Shown here: positions 34,246-42,280 of the stretch, one piece after another
Layout of the letters: every line of letters begins with the position of its first letter
Position numbering within the stretch: the stretch's first letter is position 1
Source of the DNA: Mesorhizobium sp. B2-3-4
Lineage (GTDB): Bacteria > Pseudomonadota > Alphaproteobacteria > Rhizobiales > Rhizobiaceae
NCBI RefSeq assembly: GCF_006442315.1
Contig: NZ_VFVY01000022.1
Coordinates: 62,001-126,000 of the forward strand
Length of the DNA: 64,000 bases
Reading direction: 5' to 3'
Position numbers and translations under genes: made by a program
Notes under the pieces: generated by a model
Databases searched by the model: none
What the model was told of the DNA's origin: nothing
Seen by the model: only the letters and a program-made list of their open reading frames with translations

Positions 34246-35170
34246 AGCCGCCATGATCTGGAACGAGCCCAACAACAAATCCCATTGGGATCCCGAACTC
34301 GATCCGGACTGGAGCCGCTTCGCCGAGATGGCAATCCTGGCCGCAGATGCGATTGCCAGGGAGAACGCCGCCCTCACCAAGGTGCTGGGCGGGATTTCGC
34401 CGATCGATGCCGGTTTCATAACACGCATGAAGGAATTTGGCGTGCTCGACCACGTCGATGCCGTCGCCGCCCACGGCTTCCCGCTCGACTGGAACCTCTG
34501 GCAGATTCACGAATGGCCGCAGAAGCTTGGAGAGATTGCGGCTGTCACTGATCTGCCGATCTGGGTCAGCGAAGTCGGCGTCTCCACCTTCGGCGCGGAG
34601 GAAATCCAGCTCTGGGGCCTGCGTCGGACAGCCGAATTGCTGCTTGGCAATTCCCCGCGCATCCAGTGGTACAGTCTCTACGATCTGCCGCTTGCGTGGG
34701 GCGCGACGACCCGCCACCGCGAGGCAGAGGGCTCTTCCTACTACCGCCACTTCTACATGGGCCTGCTGCGCGAGGATGGCACGCCCAAGCCGGCGCTTGA
34801 AGAGTTCGTGCGTCACACACCGCAGATGGGGCTCGTACAGTGGTTCCATTTCGAAGACCCTCGCCTGGACGACGCGGTCGCGTGGATGAAGAGGCTTGGC
34901 GTCACAAATTTGCGGACCGGTCTTTCCTGGGCAGACAGTTTCAGGCCGAACGCACTCGACTGGTTTGACAGGCAGATGGCGGCGCTTGCGGATTTTGACG
35001 TCACCGTCACGTTCTGCTTCACGCCGGAGCATCGCGGCCTGCAACCGCACCATACCAGCCCACCCCAAATACCTGAGGAATTTGCCGAGTTCTGTGCAGC
35101 GATGACCCGCCGATATGCACCAGGGGTTACTGCTGCCACGGCATCCCCGCCTCGAGCTTCGGCTGCATGA
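34238..35170 (+). CDS. clan-A glycoside hydrolase, circularly permuted
   Basis: A 310-residue protein related to GH39/GH5-type beta-glycosidases (TIM barrel). It begins at what is normally strand 4: MIEAAMIWNEPNNKSHWDPE carries the acid/base Glu (E10), and LPIWVSEVGVSTFG the nucleophile (E112). After strand 8 (RIQWYSLYDLPLAWG) the chain continues with what should be strands 1-3: GLVQWFHFEDPRLDD, GVTNLRTGLSWADSF, FDVTVTFCFTPEH. The domain therefore seems circularly permuted and complete. ATG at 34238 overlaps the methyltransferase stop. No signal peptide, so it acts in the cytoplasm, perhaps trimming the glycan. Confidence 0.7.
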   Translation: MIEAAMIWNEPNNKSHWDPELDPDWSRFAEMAILAADAIARENAALTKVLGGISPIDAGFITRMKEFGVLDHVDAVAAHGFPLDWNLWQIHEWPQKLGEIAAVTDLPIWVSEVGVSTFGAEEIQLWGLRRTAELLLGNSPRIQWYSLYDLPLAWGATTRHREAEGSSYYRHFYMGLLREDGTPKPALEEFVRHTPQMGLVQWFHFEDPRLDDAVAWMKRLGVTNLRTGLSWADSFRPNALDWFDRQMAALADFDVTVTFCFTPEHRGLQPHHTSPPQIPEEFAEFCAAMTRRYAPGVTAATASPPRASAA

Positions 35171-35339
35171 GCCCCCCCATGCCTCCCTATGATCAGCACC
35201 CGAAGGTCCTGTTCGAAGAGCTCAGGCTCGATCACCCATGACCCACATCGTGTAACGTCGCTTATCCGCTGCATCCGCGCCTGATAGGATCGGTGGCGCC
35301 GCCGATGACGGCACTGCGTTTTTGCTACGGTGCTTCAGC

Positions 35340-35364
35340 GGAACATAATAGGAAAGCGCGGTTT
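35340..35364 (+). promoter_or_regulatory. EcfG-type promoter (weaker)
   Basis: GGAAC (35340-35344), 18 nt, TT (35363-35364); the -10 reads GTTT. It lies 34 nt before an ATG at 35398. Confidence 0.45.
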
Positions 35365-35397
35365 GGTTCGCAACGATTGCAACTCAGGAGCCGGAAG

Positions 35398-35532
35398 ATG
35401 CCGTCCGGCAGTAAGAAGCAGATAGGCCGCGGTGGTCGGGGCAAACACCGAGAACGGGAGCTGCAACCAGTTTTCGCAAGGCGATGGCTGGCGAAAATGA
35501 CATCCACTCAACGGTATAAACAAGCATATTGA
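35398..35532 (+). CDS. tiny basic protein
   Basis: A 44-residue, very basic protein (MPSGSKKQIGRGGRGKHRER at the start). The ATG follows AGGAG at 7 nt and an EcfG-type promoter 34 nt upstream. It could bind nucleic acid, but the length allows no firm claim. Confidence 0.4.
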   Translation: MPSGSKKQIGRGGRGKHRERELQPVFARRWLAKMTSTQRYKQAY

Positions 35533-35764
35533 GCAATGCGGCGTCGAGGGGCAGTGGACGAAGTCCGATCAATATCAGGACCATGCAGCCACCGATCCCA
35601 CCGCAACGCGGACAGCCGGCTAAGTCGATCCGGCGATGCAGGTTTTCGGCAGAATCTTGTGCAGAGTCGAAGCAGTCTGGTCTGTTGCCGTGAGCGCATT
35701 GCAAATGTCAGCCGTCTGTGGTGACAGTGACGCAAAGGGACTGTCATTTGTTAAGAGAAAATAC

Positions 35765-35941
35765 ATGCCTCGCACCGGCCCACCTAATCATGCTACCCAA
35801 GCCAGCCTGGGCATGGATCAGGAGATTGCAACGTTGTTGAGTGCCATTGAGCAGGAGAAGGTTCCTGATCGCCTGACGCAACTCGCAATCGACCTGCAAA
35901 ATGCGCTTATCCAAAAGCGGCGGCACGAGACGTCGAATTGA
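35765..35941 (+). CDS. NepR-like anti-sigma factor candidate
   Basis: A 58-residue protein. The segment DQEIATLLSAIEQEKVPDRL, followed by TQLAIDLQNAL, resembles NepR, whose two helices flank a PxPDRF-type turn and clamp EcfG. Here the motif reads VPDRL. It is convergent with the EcfG-type sigma gene that ends 12 nt away, whereas nepR and ecfG usually share an operon. The ATG at 35765 has only a weak AAGAGAAAA upstream. Assignment is by resemblance and neighbourhood. Confidence 0.55.
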   Translation: MPRTGPPNHATQASLGMDQEIATLLSAIEQEKVPDRLTQLAIDLQNALIQKRRHETSN

Positions 35942-35953
35942 CGTTCGATCCCC

Positions 35954-36529
35954 TCATCCGGCATCGGAATCCCAGTGATTCTCGGCCAACGGGTGCCGCC
36001 GCTCCACTAACGCTTGCGATGACGTCTCGCCCAGAAACTCCAGTACACTGGCCCGAGCCCGATTGAGACGGCTTTTGACGGTTCCAACCGCACAGCCGCA
36101 AATTTCGGCTGTCTCCTCATAGCTGACGCCGAGAACGCCGATCAGCATGAGAACCTCGCGCTGGTGTTCAGGCAGCTTTTGGATCGCATGGTGGACTTCC
36201 TTACTCTGCATTGACCAATCTTGGGGCGCTTCCGTAACAGGGCGGCTTGAGGCGCAGTCGAGCAGACCGGGCGCCTCGCGCGCCGCGGCCTTGATGCGCG
36301 TATAATGCGTGTTGCGCATGATGGTGAAGAGCCAGGATTTCATGCGCGTTCCGGGCTCGAATTTGTCGAGATTGGCAAGACCCTTGGCCAAGGTCTCCTG
36401 GACGAGGTCATCAGCATCGTCCGGCACGCGGCAGAACGTGCGCGCGAAGGCGCGCAATGCCGGAATAAGATCGACGACAGAAAGGCTGTCGCCTTCGTTG
36501 ATAGCGGTTGCACGGTCTCTGAGTAACAA
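35954..36529 (-). CDS. ecfG: EcfG-type (ECF15) RNA polymerase sigma factor
   Basis: A 191-residue sigma factor. Region 2: IPALRAFARTFCRVPDDADD, LVQETLAKGLANLDKF, MKSWLFTIMRN. Region 4: LPEHQREVLMLIGVLGVSYE, CGCAVGTVKSRLNRAR. These strings match the EcfG family that directs the alphaproteobacterial general stress response. I chose the TTG at 36529 because an EcfG-type promoter (36569-36593) places transcription start near 36560, which excludes the longer upstream frame. That promoter suggests autoregulation. Its likely targets are the other GGAAC sites across this window. Confidence 0.85.
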   Translation of the reverse strand: MLLRDRATAINEGDSLSVVDLIPALRAFARTFCRVPDDADDLVQETLAKGLANLDKFEPGTRMKSWLFTIMRNTHYTRIKAAAREAPGLLDCASSRPVTEAPQDWSMQSKEVHHAIQKLPEHQREVLMLIGVLGVSYEETAEICGCAVGTVKSRLNRARASVLEFLGETSSQALVERRHPLAENHWDSDAG

Positions 36530-36568
36530 GGTTTTTATCCCGCAGGTTGATGGATGCAGATTACGAGG

Positions 36569-36593
36569 AATGTACCAAAATGAGGAAAGTTCC
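36569..36593 (-). promoter_or_regulatory. EcfG-type promoter, autoregulatory
   Basis: Minus strand GGAAC (36593-36589), 18 nt, TT (36570-36569), -10 CATT, upstream of the sigma factor gene. Confidence 0.55.
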
Positions 36594-36837
36594 TTCCGAC
36601 CCAAACTCCCTTGAGGTGGGTGAACTCCGCCCAAAGTGATCGCATCGCAAACCAAAAGTCGCGATAAAGACATGCCTCATTGTTCAAGTCGGAACCAATC
36701 TCGCAACAGCAGTTCGGAACCGCTCAGGGAGGCTGGTATAGACTTTTGCCTGTCGGCGCTTTGCGCGGTACAAACAACAATTCCACCGCCTCAGGCGAGC
36801 GGTTTTCCACCGGCCTTGGAGCGCAATTCTGGAGACC

Positions 36838-37080
36838 TTGACGGAGCGGCGCAAAATCGGGCAAGGAAATGCTTCACTGCAGGGCCGAATAGCTGCTGCC
36901 GTGACCAACTTTGCCGGCAGCATGGGATCGATTTTCTCCATATGTCCTCGTCGATGCTTGGATCCTGGCCACCTCGGAATGCTAGGGTTCACCGCGTGGA
37001 TTCATCGCTCTGGTACTGGCGATGATCGCCTCGGTCGAACCGATCTATCTGTCGAACTTCGTCAATAACCAGCTGGTGGA
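36838..37080 (+). pseudogene. decayed DUF1003 membrane protein
   Basis: The frame from 36838 reads LQGRIAAAVTNFAGSMGSIF, the usual DUF1003 opening (AVTNFAGSM), then loses frame. Another frame further on reads IALVLAMIASVEPIYLSNFV (about 37005-37065), the usual DUF1003 second helix. At least two shifts separate them and the end is missing before a stop near 37080. Intact family members are two-helix membrane proteins of about 150-190 residues. Confidence 0.6.
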
Positions 37081-37085
37081 TGGCG

Positions 37086-38150
37086 TTACGGGGTGAAATC
37101 CGTGTCGGGGCGCACATCGCGGCAAAACGCACACACCAGCTCGATCGTCGCTTCGACGTCGGCGAGACACAAAACCTCGGATGGAGTATGCATGTAGCGT
37201 AGCGGCACGGACAGGAGCCCGGTGGCGACACCGCCTCGGTTGGTTTGCAGGAGGCGGGCATCGGTCGGGCTTTTGTCTCCGTAGGCCTGCAGCTGATACG
37301 GAATTCCCCTACGATCCGCAGCTCCCTTGAGAAGATCGAACACTACAGGGTTGGTGCTTGGACCTTGCGAGATCCCGGGACCTTTCCCAAGGTCCAACTT
37401 ACCCTGGTCTTCTGCCCTGGCGAGCGGGTAATCCATGGCCACCCCCATGTCTACCGCAAGCGCAGCATGCGGTGCGAGATTGAAGGCTGCTGTCTGGGCG
37501 CCCCTTGATCCTATTTCCTCCTGAACCGTTCCCAACACGTATACGCCCACGTCGGGGTGCAGGCCGCCACCCTCTTTGAGCCGCCTCACGATCTCCGTAC
37601 CAATAAAGAGGCCGGCCTTGTTGTCGAAAGCGCGCGCCATCGCGCGATCACCAAGAAGCATCGTGAAGCTTGCATTCAGAGTGACCGGGCTACCAACTTT
37701 CACCACCTTTTCCGCCTCTTCGCGCGACCTGGCGCCTATATCGATCCACAGATCCTTCAAGCTGGGCGTCTGGCTGCTATCGGACACTTTGAATGTCTGT
37801 ACGGCCTTGCGCCCAATCACGCCGGCAACCCGCTCAGCGCCGTGTACCCAGACGCGCTGCCCGATCTCTGTAGCGACGTCGGTGCCACCAATCGTGTTGA
37901 AGAACAGGAAGCCATTTTCATCGATGTAATGAACAATGAAGCCGATTTCATCCATGTGCCCAGCGTACATGACGCGAAAGCCGGCTTCCGGGTTCAGGAT
38001 TGCGCTCACATTGCCCAGCACATCGGTCGTCACCTTATCTGCAAACTCGCAGACATTGTCCCGATATAGTTTGGCGACGGGCTGTTCGAAGCCGCTAGGG
38101 GAAGGCGTCGCAATGAGCGCCTCCAGATAGGAAAGGGACTGGTCGCGCAC
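37086..38150 (-). CDS. M42-family aminopeptidase (glutamyl aminopeptidase/deblocking type)
   Basis: A 354-residue cytoplasmic metallopeptidase. Metal ligands are visible as His in MYAGHMDEIGF, Asp in AFDNKAGLF, the catalytic Glu pair in GTVQEEIGSRGAQ, Asp in AVDMGVAMDY, and His in RYMHTPSEVL. M42 enzymes trim short peptides. The GTG at 38150 follows GGAGG at 5 nt. An EcfG-type promoter (38191-38215) lies upstream, so it may help recycle peptides during stress. Confidence 0.9.
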   Translation of the reverse strand: MRDQSLSYLEALIATPSPSGFEQPVAKLYRDNVCEFADKVTTDVLGNVSAILNPEAGFRVMYAGHMDEIGFIVHYIDENGFLFFNTIGGTDVATEIGQRVWVHGAERVAGVIGRKAVQTFKVSDSSQTPSLKDLWIDIGARSREEAEKVVKVGSPVTLNASFTMLLGDRAMARAFDNKAGLFIGTEIVRRLKEGGGLHPDVGVYVLGTVQEEIGSRGAQTAAFNLAPHAALAVDMGVAMDYPLARAEDQGKLDLGKGPGISQGPSTNPVVFDLLKGAADRRGIPYQLQAYGDKSPTDARLLQTNRGGVATGLLSVPLRYMHTPSEVLCLADVEATIELVCAFCRDVRPDTDFTP

Positions 38151-38190
38151 GTTTTCCTCCGGGTGCTGGAACGAACATGTTGTCTGGGCT

Positions 38191-38215
38191 AATCTACGCC
38201 CGACGTGTTGGTTCC
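38191..38215 (-). promoter_or_regulatory. EcfG-type promoter
   Basis: Minus strand GGAAC (38215-38211), 18 nt, TT (38192-38191), -10 GATT, 41 nt before the M42 peptidase start. Confidence 0.55.
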
Positions 38216-38360
38216 AAGCGGAGGAGCAAGACACAAAATCCTTTGTCTTGTGACCTGGATGGTGGGTCACCGTGTGCACTAGGACGGCTTATTAACAAGG
38301 CGAAGGCCGCCCTTGGCTTGTGAGCCACCCTTCGAGCGTCGGGCCTTGAGGGCGGATGCA

Positions 38361-38639
38361 TCACCAGAATTCACAACTTAAGCTTCCGATCGGAGTAAAG
38401 ACAGGGACAGCATCCACGATCCCGATCGTGATCTTCGTGCCGCCTATCACGACCAGGCTCCAGCTGTTTGTAACTAAGCCCGAGATTTTCTCCGTTGTGG
38501 CAGGTATGCCAAAGGTCGAGTTGCCGTGGCTCCAGTGCCGCCGCGCAAAGACGGGGCGCGCAGCCAAGGCGCCCGAGATGCACGGGAATCCGACAACGAA
38601 ACTTAGGACCAGAATGCCAATCGCGTCAGGAAGCTGCAT
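38361..38639 (-). CDS. small hydrophobic hypothetical protein
   Basis: A 92-residue protein from the ATG at 38639 (MQLPDAIGILVLSFVVGFPC), with one clear membrane segment and a second weaker one (LVTNSWSLVVIGGTKITIGI). An ATG at 38663 would be almost leaderless relative to the promoter at 38671-38695. No good ribosome site is seen for either start, so it may not be translated. Confidence 0.35.
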   Translation of the reverse strand: MQLPDAIGILVLSFVVGFPCISGALAARPVFARRHWSHGNSTFGIPATTEKISGLVTNSWSLVVIGGTKITIGIVDAVPVFTPIGSLSCEFW

Positions 38640-38670
38640 CCGCGAAAGCTTCAATTGCTCCATGCGGGCC

Positions 38671-38695
38671 AATGAAGATGCGGGCTAATCGTTCC
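38671..38695 (-). promoter_or_regulatory. EcfG-type promoter (weaker)
   Basis: Minus strand GGAAC (38695-38691), 18 nt, TT (38672-38671), -10 CATT. It points at the small hydrophobic frame. Confidence 0.45.
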
Positions 38696-39042
38696 CGCCG
38701 AGAAAACGCAATCCGGTCCATGTCCTACGCCTTGCGGCAGCTGGCACGCTCGCATTCTGAGCATCGCGTTGGCATACGCGTCCTTCCGGCCTGAATTACT
38801 CCGACCCAAAGCGAAGTGCCGTAAATGCGGAGCCGACACCGAGCATCTCAATCAGAGCCGCTTCGGCCGAATCATTTGGTCAGCGAAATGCTCATGGTCC
38901 AGAAGGAGAGGCCAGCATGAGCCGAGCGCTGCTGTTCGGGTGACGGACGAGGTTGTCTCAGGTGTGACTAAGATCGAGGGCTATTCCTGCAGCGAATTCT
39001 CCGCTAGCGGGATGGCGCTGTCCGGCGCGGCGACCACCCAAG
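38696..39042. other. intergenic stretch without a defensible gene
   Basis: About 350 bases. A frame runs through it on the plus strand toward 39230, but the part before the promoter at 39043 has no ribosome site and poor composition. Confidence 0.35.
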
Positions 39043-39067
39043 GGAACATCAGGCCGTGTCCAAAGTT
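39043..39067 (+). promoter_or_regulatory. EcfG-type promoter
   Basis: GGAAC (39043-39047), 18 nt, TT (39066-39067), -10 AGTT, 29 nt before the ATG at 39096. Confidence 0.6.
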
Positions 39068-39095
39068 CGGAGCAACACGACAATGGATGATAGTC

Positions 39096-39230
39096 ATGGC
39101 TGATGTATTGCTGGAATTGATTGAAGGTTTTGCACCTGGTTTTCCGGATGACATCGAACAAATAATACGGGCCGAACCGGTCGAGCCGGGACAGGCAAGT
39201 CTGGAGGACCGCGGCGATGAAGAAATATGA
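39096..39230 (+). CDS. small acidic protein upstream of a DUF7662 gene
   Basis: A 44-residue acidic protein (MADVLLELIEGFAPGFPDDI at the start). Its end overlaps the start of the DUF7662-like gene by 14 bp, which suggests coupled translation. The ATG lies about 22 nt after the expected transcription start, but the ribosome site is weak. No domain recognised. Confidence 0.45.
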   Translation: MADVLLELIEGFAPGFPDDIEQIIRAEPVEPGQASLEDRGDEEI

Positions 39231-39465
39231 GCCGTGGCGAAGTTTATTGAGAACGCTGGACGCGCCGGAGGTTGTCGTCACGTTTGAACAACTGAATGAA
39301 GTCGTACCTTTGCCTCGAACGGCCCACATGGACCCGAATTGGTGGTCGAACGGCCTGGGTGGCGACAGGTCGGTCCAAGCGGAAGCTTGGCATCAGGCTG
39401 GGTTCTGCGCTCACGCCGATCTGCAGTCGAAAGTCGTTACCTTCAAGAAAATAAGACGGCGGTAA
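39217..39465 (+). CDS. DUF7662-like protein
   Basis: An 82-residue protein with the pattern KKYEPWRSLLRTL, VVTFEQLNEVVPLPRTAHMD, NWWSNGL, AEAWHQAGFCAHADL and VVTFKK. This order (KYxPL, FxEIE, LPxSA, WWxN, QAxAW, VxF) matches my memory of the DUF7662 domain, of unknown function and often in mobile or stress contexts. The ATG at 39217 lies inside the end of the preceding small gene. Confidence 0.65.
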   Translation: MKKYEPWRSLLRTLDAPEVVVTFEQLNEVVPLPRTAHMDPNWWSNGLGGDRSVQAEAWHQAGFCAHADLQSKVVTFKKIRRR

Positions 39466-39616
39466 TGCGACCATTGGGGATTAGAGGCTTCCTCCAGTTG
39501 CTGGTCAAATGCGGAAATCCTCACTGGCTTTTGCCTTTCCATGAGAATGCCACGACGGGGACTCGGTAAAAACCAAGAACAAGGTGAACGGGCCAATCTC
39601 CGCAAGAGGTGCGCAT

Positions 39617-39850
39617 TCATTTGTTTCGCAGGCCATTCACCGTCACCATGATCGCCTCCTCGACCGTAGGACCGAGCTGGCGCTCCAGTTCATATGGAGT
39701 GAAACCACGTTCGCCCCAGATACGGCAGGCAGTAGCCAGGTCAAAGACAGACAGAGTTCCTTCCTCCAGAGACTGCAGGGTCACGGTTTCAGTCAACCAA
39801 TTCGTCAGAAAGCTGTCTATCTCCTTCGCTCGATTTGACCCGTACTTCAT
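39617..39850 (-). CDS. small protein, third gene of a YciE/ClpP-like operon
   Basis: A 77-residue protein (MKYGSNRAKEIDSFLTNWLT; then EEGTLSVFDLATACRIWGER, ERQLGPTVEEAIMVTVNGLR). Two or three helices with no membrane segment. The ATG overlaps the stop of the ClpP-like gene (ATGA at 39847-39850), so the two are coupled and it may act with that protein, for example as an adaptor. No known family recognised. Confidence 0.65.
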   Translation of the reverse strand: MKYGSNRAKEIDSFLTNWLTETVTLQSLEEGTLSVFDLATACRIWGERGFTPYELERQLGPTVEEAIMVTVNGLRNK

Positions 39851-40419
39851 TGAAGGATTTCGGCGATAAGGCCGAACTCGAGTGCTTCTGCGGCCGTCAG
39901 GTAGCAGTTCGTCTTAGCCCTTCGCGTCAGTTCCTCGACAGACAGCGAACTACCCTCGGCGAATTGGGCAAACCCTTCTTGTTCAAGTTTCTCGGCGGTC
40001 TTGAGGAGTTCCAATTGCTCTTGCACGATTTGAAGACATGACGAGATTGGACCGTTGAGCTGCAGGGTGGTTTCAAGGCGGCGCTGATGTACCAGCAGGA
40101 TTGTGTCCCGCGTCAGGTATCGCGCCTCTTTGGGAAACGCGGCCAAAATCAAAATGCCGGCGGAATAAACGTTCGTTTTCCCCACACACGCGGAGGGACG
40201 TCCGGCGTGGTGCTGAAACAACTGCAGCTCAAGCGCAATGCGGCGGGCGGCATCGGCGTCCCCGCCCTGCGTGTTCAGCTCCACTCGCAGAGGACTGTTT
40301 TCACTGCGGACCTGCTGAAGCCTGTCCAGCACGAACGTTACGGTGTCGGCGGTGATCAAGCCGTTGATGGAGAGGCTGGGCGAGAACAGGAGGTCAGTGA
40401 TGGCCTGGACATCGGCCAT
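39847..40419 (-). CDS. ClpP-like serine protease
   Basis: A 190-residue protein of the ClpP/crotonase-like protease fold: SINGLITADTVTFVLDRLQQ, LNTQGGDADAARRIAL (oxyanion GG), catalytic Ser in VYSAGILILAAF, catalytic His in ILLVHQRRLE. At the third triad position ClpP has RDRFLSAPEA; here the aligned string is TNCYLTAAEALEFGLIAEIL, with Asn in place of Asp. The enzyme is therefore atypical and may be weak or specialised. It starts 1 nt after the stop of the YciE-like gene, within a stress-promoter operon. Confidence 0.8.
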   Translation of the reverse strand: MADVQAITDLLFSPSLSINGLITADTVTFVLDRLQQVRSENSPLRVELNTQGGDADAARRIALELQLFQHHAGRPSACVGKTNVYSAGILILAAFPKEARYLTRDTILLVHQRRLETTLQLNGPISSCLQIVQEQLELLKTAEKLEQEGFAQFAEGSSLSVEELTRRAKTNCYLTAAEALEFGLIAEILQ

Positions 40420-40420
40420 C

Positions 40421-40942
40421 TCAGACTTTGGCCTCTTCGCCGACGCTCTTCAGTTCCGCGAAGTGACGGGTCACGTCGGCGAGGCTCGCCTGCAGCCACC
40501 TTGCCATTCCTTCTTCTTCGGACAGATTCTGGCGCAGTGGACCTTCAGCCCGTGTCTCTCCGGCCAGGTCAGCAATTACCAGCAGCGAATTGTAAGCCGC
40601 GATTTCGAAGTTCTCGAACGCGAAATTGGCGAAGCTGTTCTTGAGGATTTCATCACCGGCAACCGTATGGCCCATCGCGGCCATGGTTCCGCCCAGCGAA
40701 AGCGCCATGTCCTTGATCGTCGAATTGGACTCTCCCAGCCCTTCCAGAAGGCTGTCGAGCCGTCCGATCTGACCCTCGGTCTCCCTGATGTGTTGATCCA
40801 GCTTCTCGGCGACCTGTGGGTAGTTTTCGATACGCTCCAGTTGCGGTTTCATGATGCTCAATGCTTGGTTCTCCATCGCATGAGCGTTGCGAAGCCCAGT
40901 GACGTAAAGGTCCCGGACCCGGTTATGTGCATCGTTTGCCAA
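40421..40942 (-). CDS. YciE-type ferritin-like protein (second copy)
   Basis: A 173-residue DUF892/YciE-type protein: RVRDLYVTGLRNAHAMENQA, ERIENYPQVAEKLDQHIRET, and FENFEIAAYNSLLVIADLAG carry the helices and metal-type Glu/His residues of the family. The TTG at 40942 follows AAGGAG at 6 nt; a longer frame upstream would start before the promoter at 40976-41000. It leads a three-gene operon with the ClpP-like protease and a 77-residue protein. Confidence 0.8.
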   Translation of the reverse strand: MANDAHNRVRDLYVTGLRNAHAMENQALSIMKPQLERIENYPQVAEKLDQHIRETEGQIGRLDSLLEGLGESNSTIKDMALSLGGTMAAMGHTVAGDEILKNSFANFAFENFEIAAYNSLLVIADLAGETRAEGPLRQNLSEEEGMARWLQASLADVTRHFAELKSVGEEAKV

Positions 40943-40975
40943 AGCTTGCTCCTTTTGCCGGTTGGAAGTTCTCCC

Positions 40976-41000
40976 AACTCCGAAATGTGCCTCATGTTCC
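40976..41000 (-). promoter_or_regulatory. EcfG-type promoter
   Basis: Minus strand GGAAC (41000-40996), 18 nt, TT (40977-40976), -10 AGTT, 34 nt before the TTG of the YciE-type gene. Confidence 0.65.
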
Positions 41001-41198
41001 ATAGAGACTCGAGCCACGCCGGCGTCCTCGACCGGCCGAGGCAATTGCGGCTTGCGGAGCCGCTACTTACCTCGCCAGAAGGCCGTGCGAGAAGGCGTAG
41101 GAGGCTACGCGCGCCGTCTCCAGCAAGCCTACGCCACGAGGAGATTCGCCGTTAGAGCGATGGCGTAGAGCGATGGAGTGGCCATCTCGGAGCGATGC

Positions 41199-41279
41199 TT
41201 AGGTGGGTTCTTCCTGCGGGCTTGCGCCAGCGTCGAGCAGAAGCCCAAACGGCACAAGCTTGCCGGCCAAGCTTCCATC
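41199..41279 (-). pseudogene. fragment of an IalB-type gene
   Basis: The minus strand reads DGSLAGKLVPFGLLLDAGAS and stops soon after. This matches the middle of invasion-associated locus B proteins (LAGxLVLPFGLxLDAGASLQ). The same segment recurs in the larger relic at 54400-54755, with similar DNA. About 27 codons remain. Confidence 0.5.
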
Positions 41280-41336
41280 GCTGTTTCGGCCTCGGATTGA
41301 GCTTCCATTGTCTCTGCCTGATAGGGCCGGCAATCG

Positions 41337-41561
41337 TTATGCCGAGCCGCGTTCGGGCAGCTCGGTTTCTTCTGCCACCTCGCTTTGCAGATCTCGGCGC
41401 AATCGTTCCGCTTTGTCGGGTTTATTTTCGTCGTCTGTCCGCTCGAGTTCGCGATCTATTGTCTCGCGTGAGCCCTCCACCGGATCCTGTTGCGGAGATG
41501 TTTTCGAGCCGGCTTCGATCTTGCCTTCGCCGGGAACGGCGCGGTCGGGAGACTTAGACAT
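41337..41561 (-). CDS. small disordered acidic protein
   Basis: A 74-residue highly charged protein (MSKSPDRAVPGEGKIEAGSK at the start; DRELERTDDENKPDKAERLR later). No hydrophobic core. The ATG at 41561 follows AAGGGAAG; two ATGs further upstream are less well placed. An EcfG-type promoter (41628-41652) lies 67 nt upstream. It resembles other short disordered stress proteins in the window. Confidence 0.55.
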   Translation of the reverse strand: MSKSPDRAVPGEGKIEAGSKTSPQQDPVEGSRETIDRELERTDDENKPDKAERLRRDLQSEVAEETELPERGSA

Positions 41562-41627
41562 CTTCAGCTTCCCTTCGTCTGTCATCATGCCTCGACACTT
41601 GGCATGAGCCTGGTATGGATCTTGCCG

Positions 41628-41652
41628 AACCGGATCGTCGGCAATTTGTTCC
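41628..41652 (-). promoter_or_regulatory. EcfG-type promoter
   Basis: Minus strand GGAAC (41652-41648), 18 nt, TT (41629-41628), -10 GGTT, directed at 41561. Confidence 0.65.
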
Positions 41653-42134
41653 GGGACAAGGCCGTGTGGTTTCGTTGGCCAACCCCACATCAAGTCGATG
41701 CCTTCCCGGCTCCGGAGCATTCGAGCGATGGCAAGTTCAGCTTGCACGTACCAGGTCCGCGCTTTTGTTCTCAATTCACCCTCGGAAATCCTCATTCGCA
41801 AGCTGCAGAGAGTTCCGAGTACGATCTCGCGGTCCTAAGAGGCGTCCGATCCGTGAGAAGGGATTCCAAGCCATCATGACCCGGCGCTTTGAGCATGCGC
41901 CCTCCGAACAATCCCGATAGCGCAGTGGGGCCGTGCAGCGGTCGACCTGTGCTGTAAGATCGGTCACCTGATCGCACGCGGCGGCCAACGGCGCGGGCTC
42001 TTCATTTCCATACAGGATGTGGCCCGACGGCTCCCCATCTTGTCGTGAGACGGTTGCTCCGTACGAGACTGGCGGGATGTCGTTTGTCAGCCACACCAAG
42101 CACACGCTTCTTCAGGTCAACAGAACGCGGCAAG
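41653..42134. other. intergenic stretch without a defensible gene
   Basis: About 480 bases. Two minus-strand frames (around 41776-42105 and 42002-42223) overlap each other and the promoter at 42135; neither has a ribosome site. They could be remnants of one frameshifted gene. Confidence 0.3.
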
Positions 42135-42159
42135 GGAACAACCCAGTGCTGTGATGGTT
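42135..42159 (+). promoter_or_regulatory. EcfG-type promoter
   Basis: GGAAC (42135-42139), 18 nt, TT (42158-42159), -10 GGTT. The next convincing gene is sdhD at 42281, giving a leader of about 110 nt. Confidence 0.5.
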
Positions 42160-42280
42160 CGGTGCCATCGAAGATGATAAAAAGATGAGCGAAGAATCCA
42201 ACTATTGTGCAAAGCCCGGGCATTGAACATCAACAGCTTGCGCTACGAGCAACGGAACCAGGTGATTTCAGGAAAGCAAG

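Noticed and set aside
42002..42223. 73-codon minus-strand frame with a hydrophobic start
   Set aside because: No ribosome site or promoter on its strand, and it overlaps a plus-strand EcfG-type promoter.
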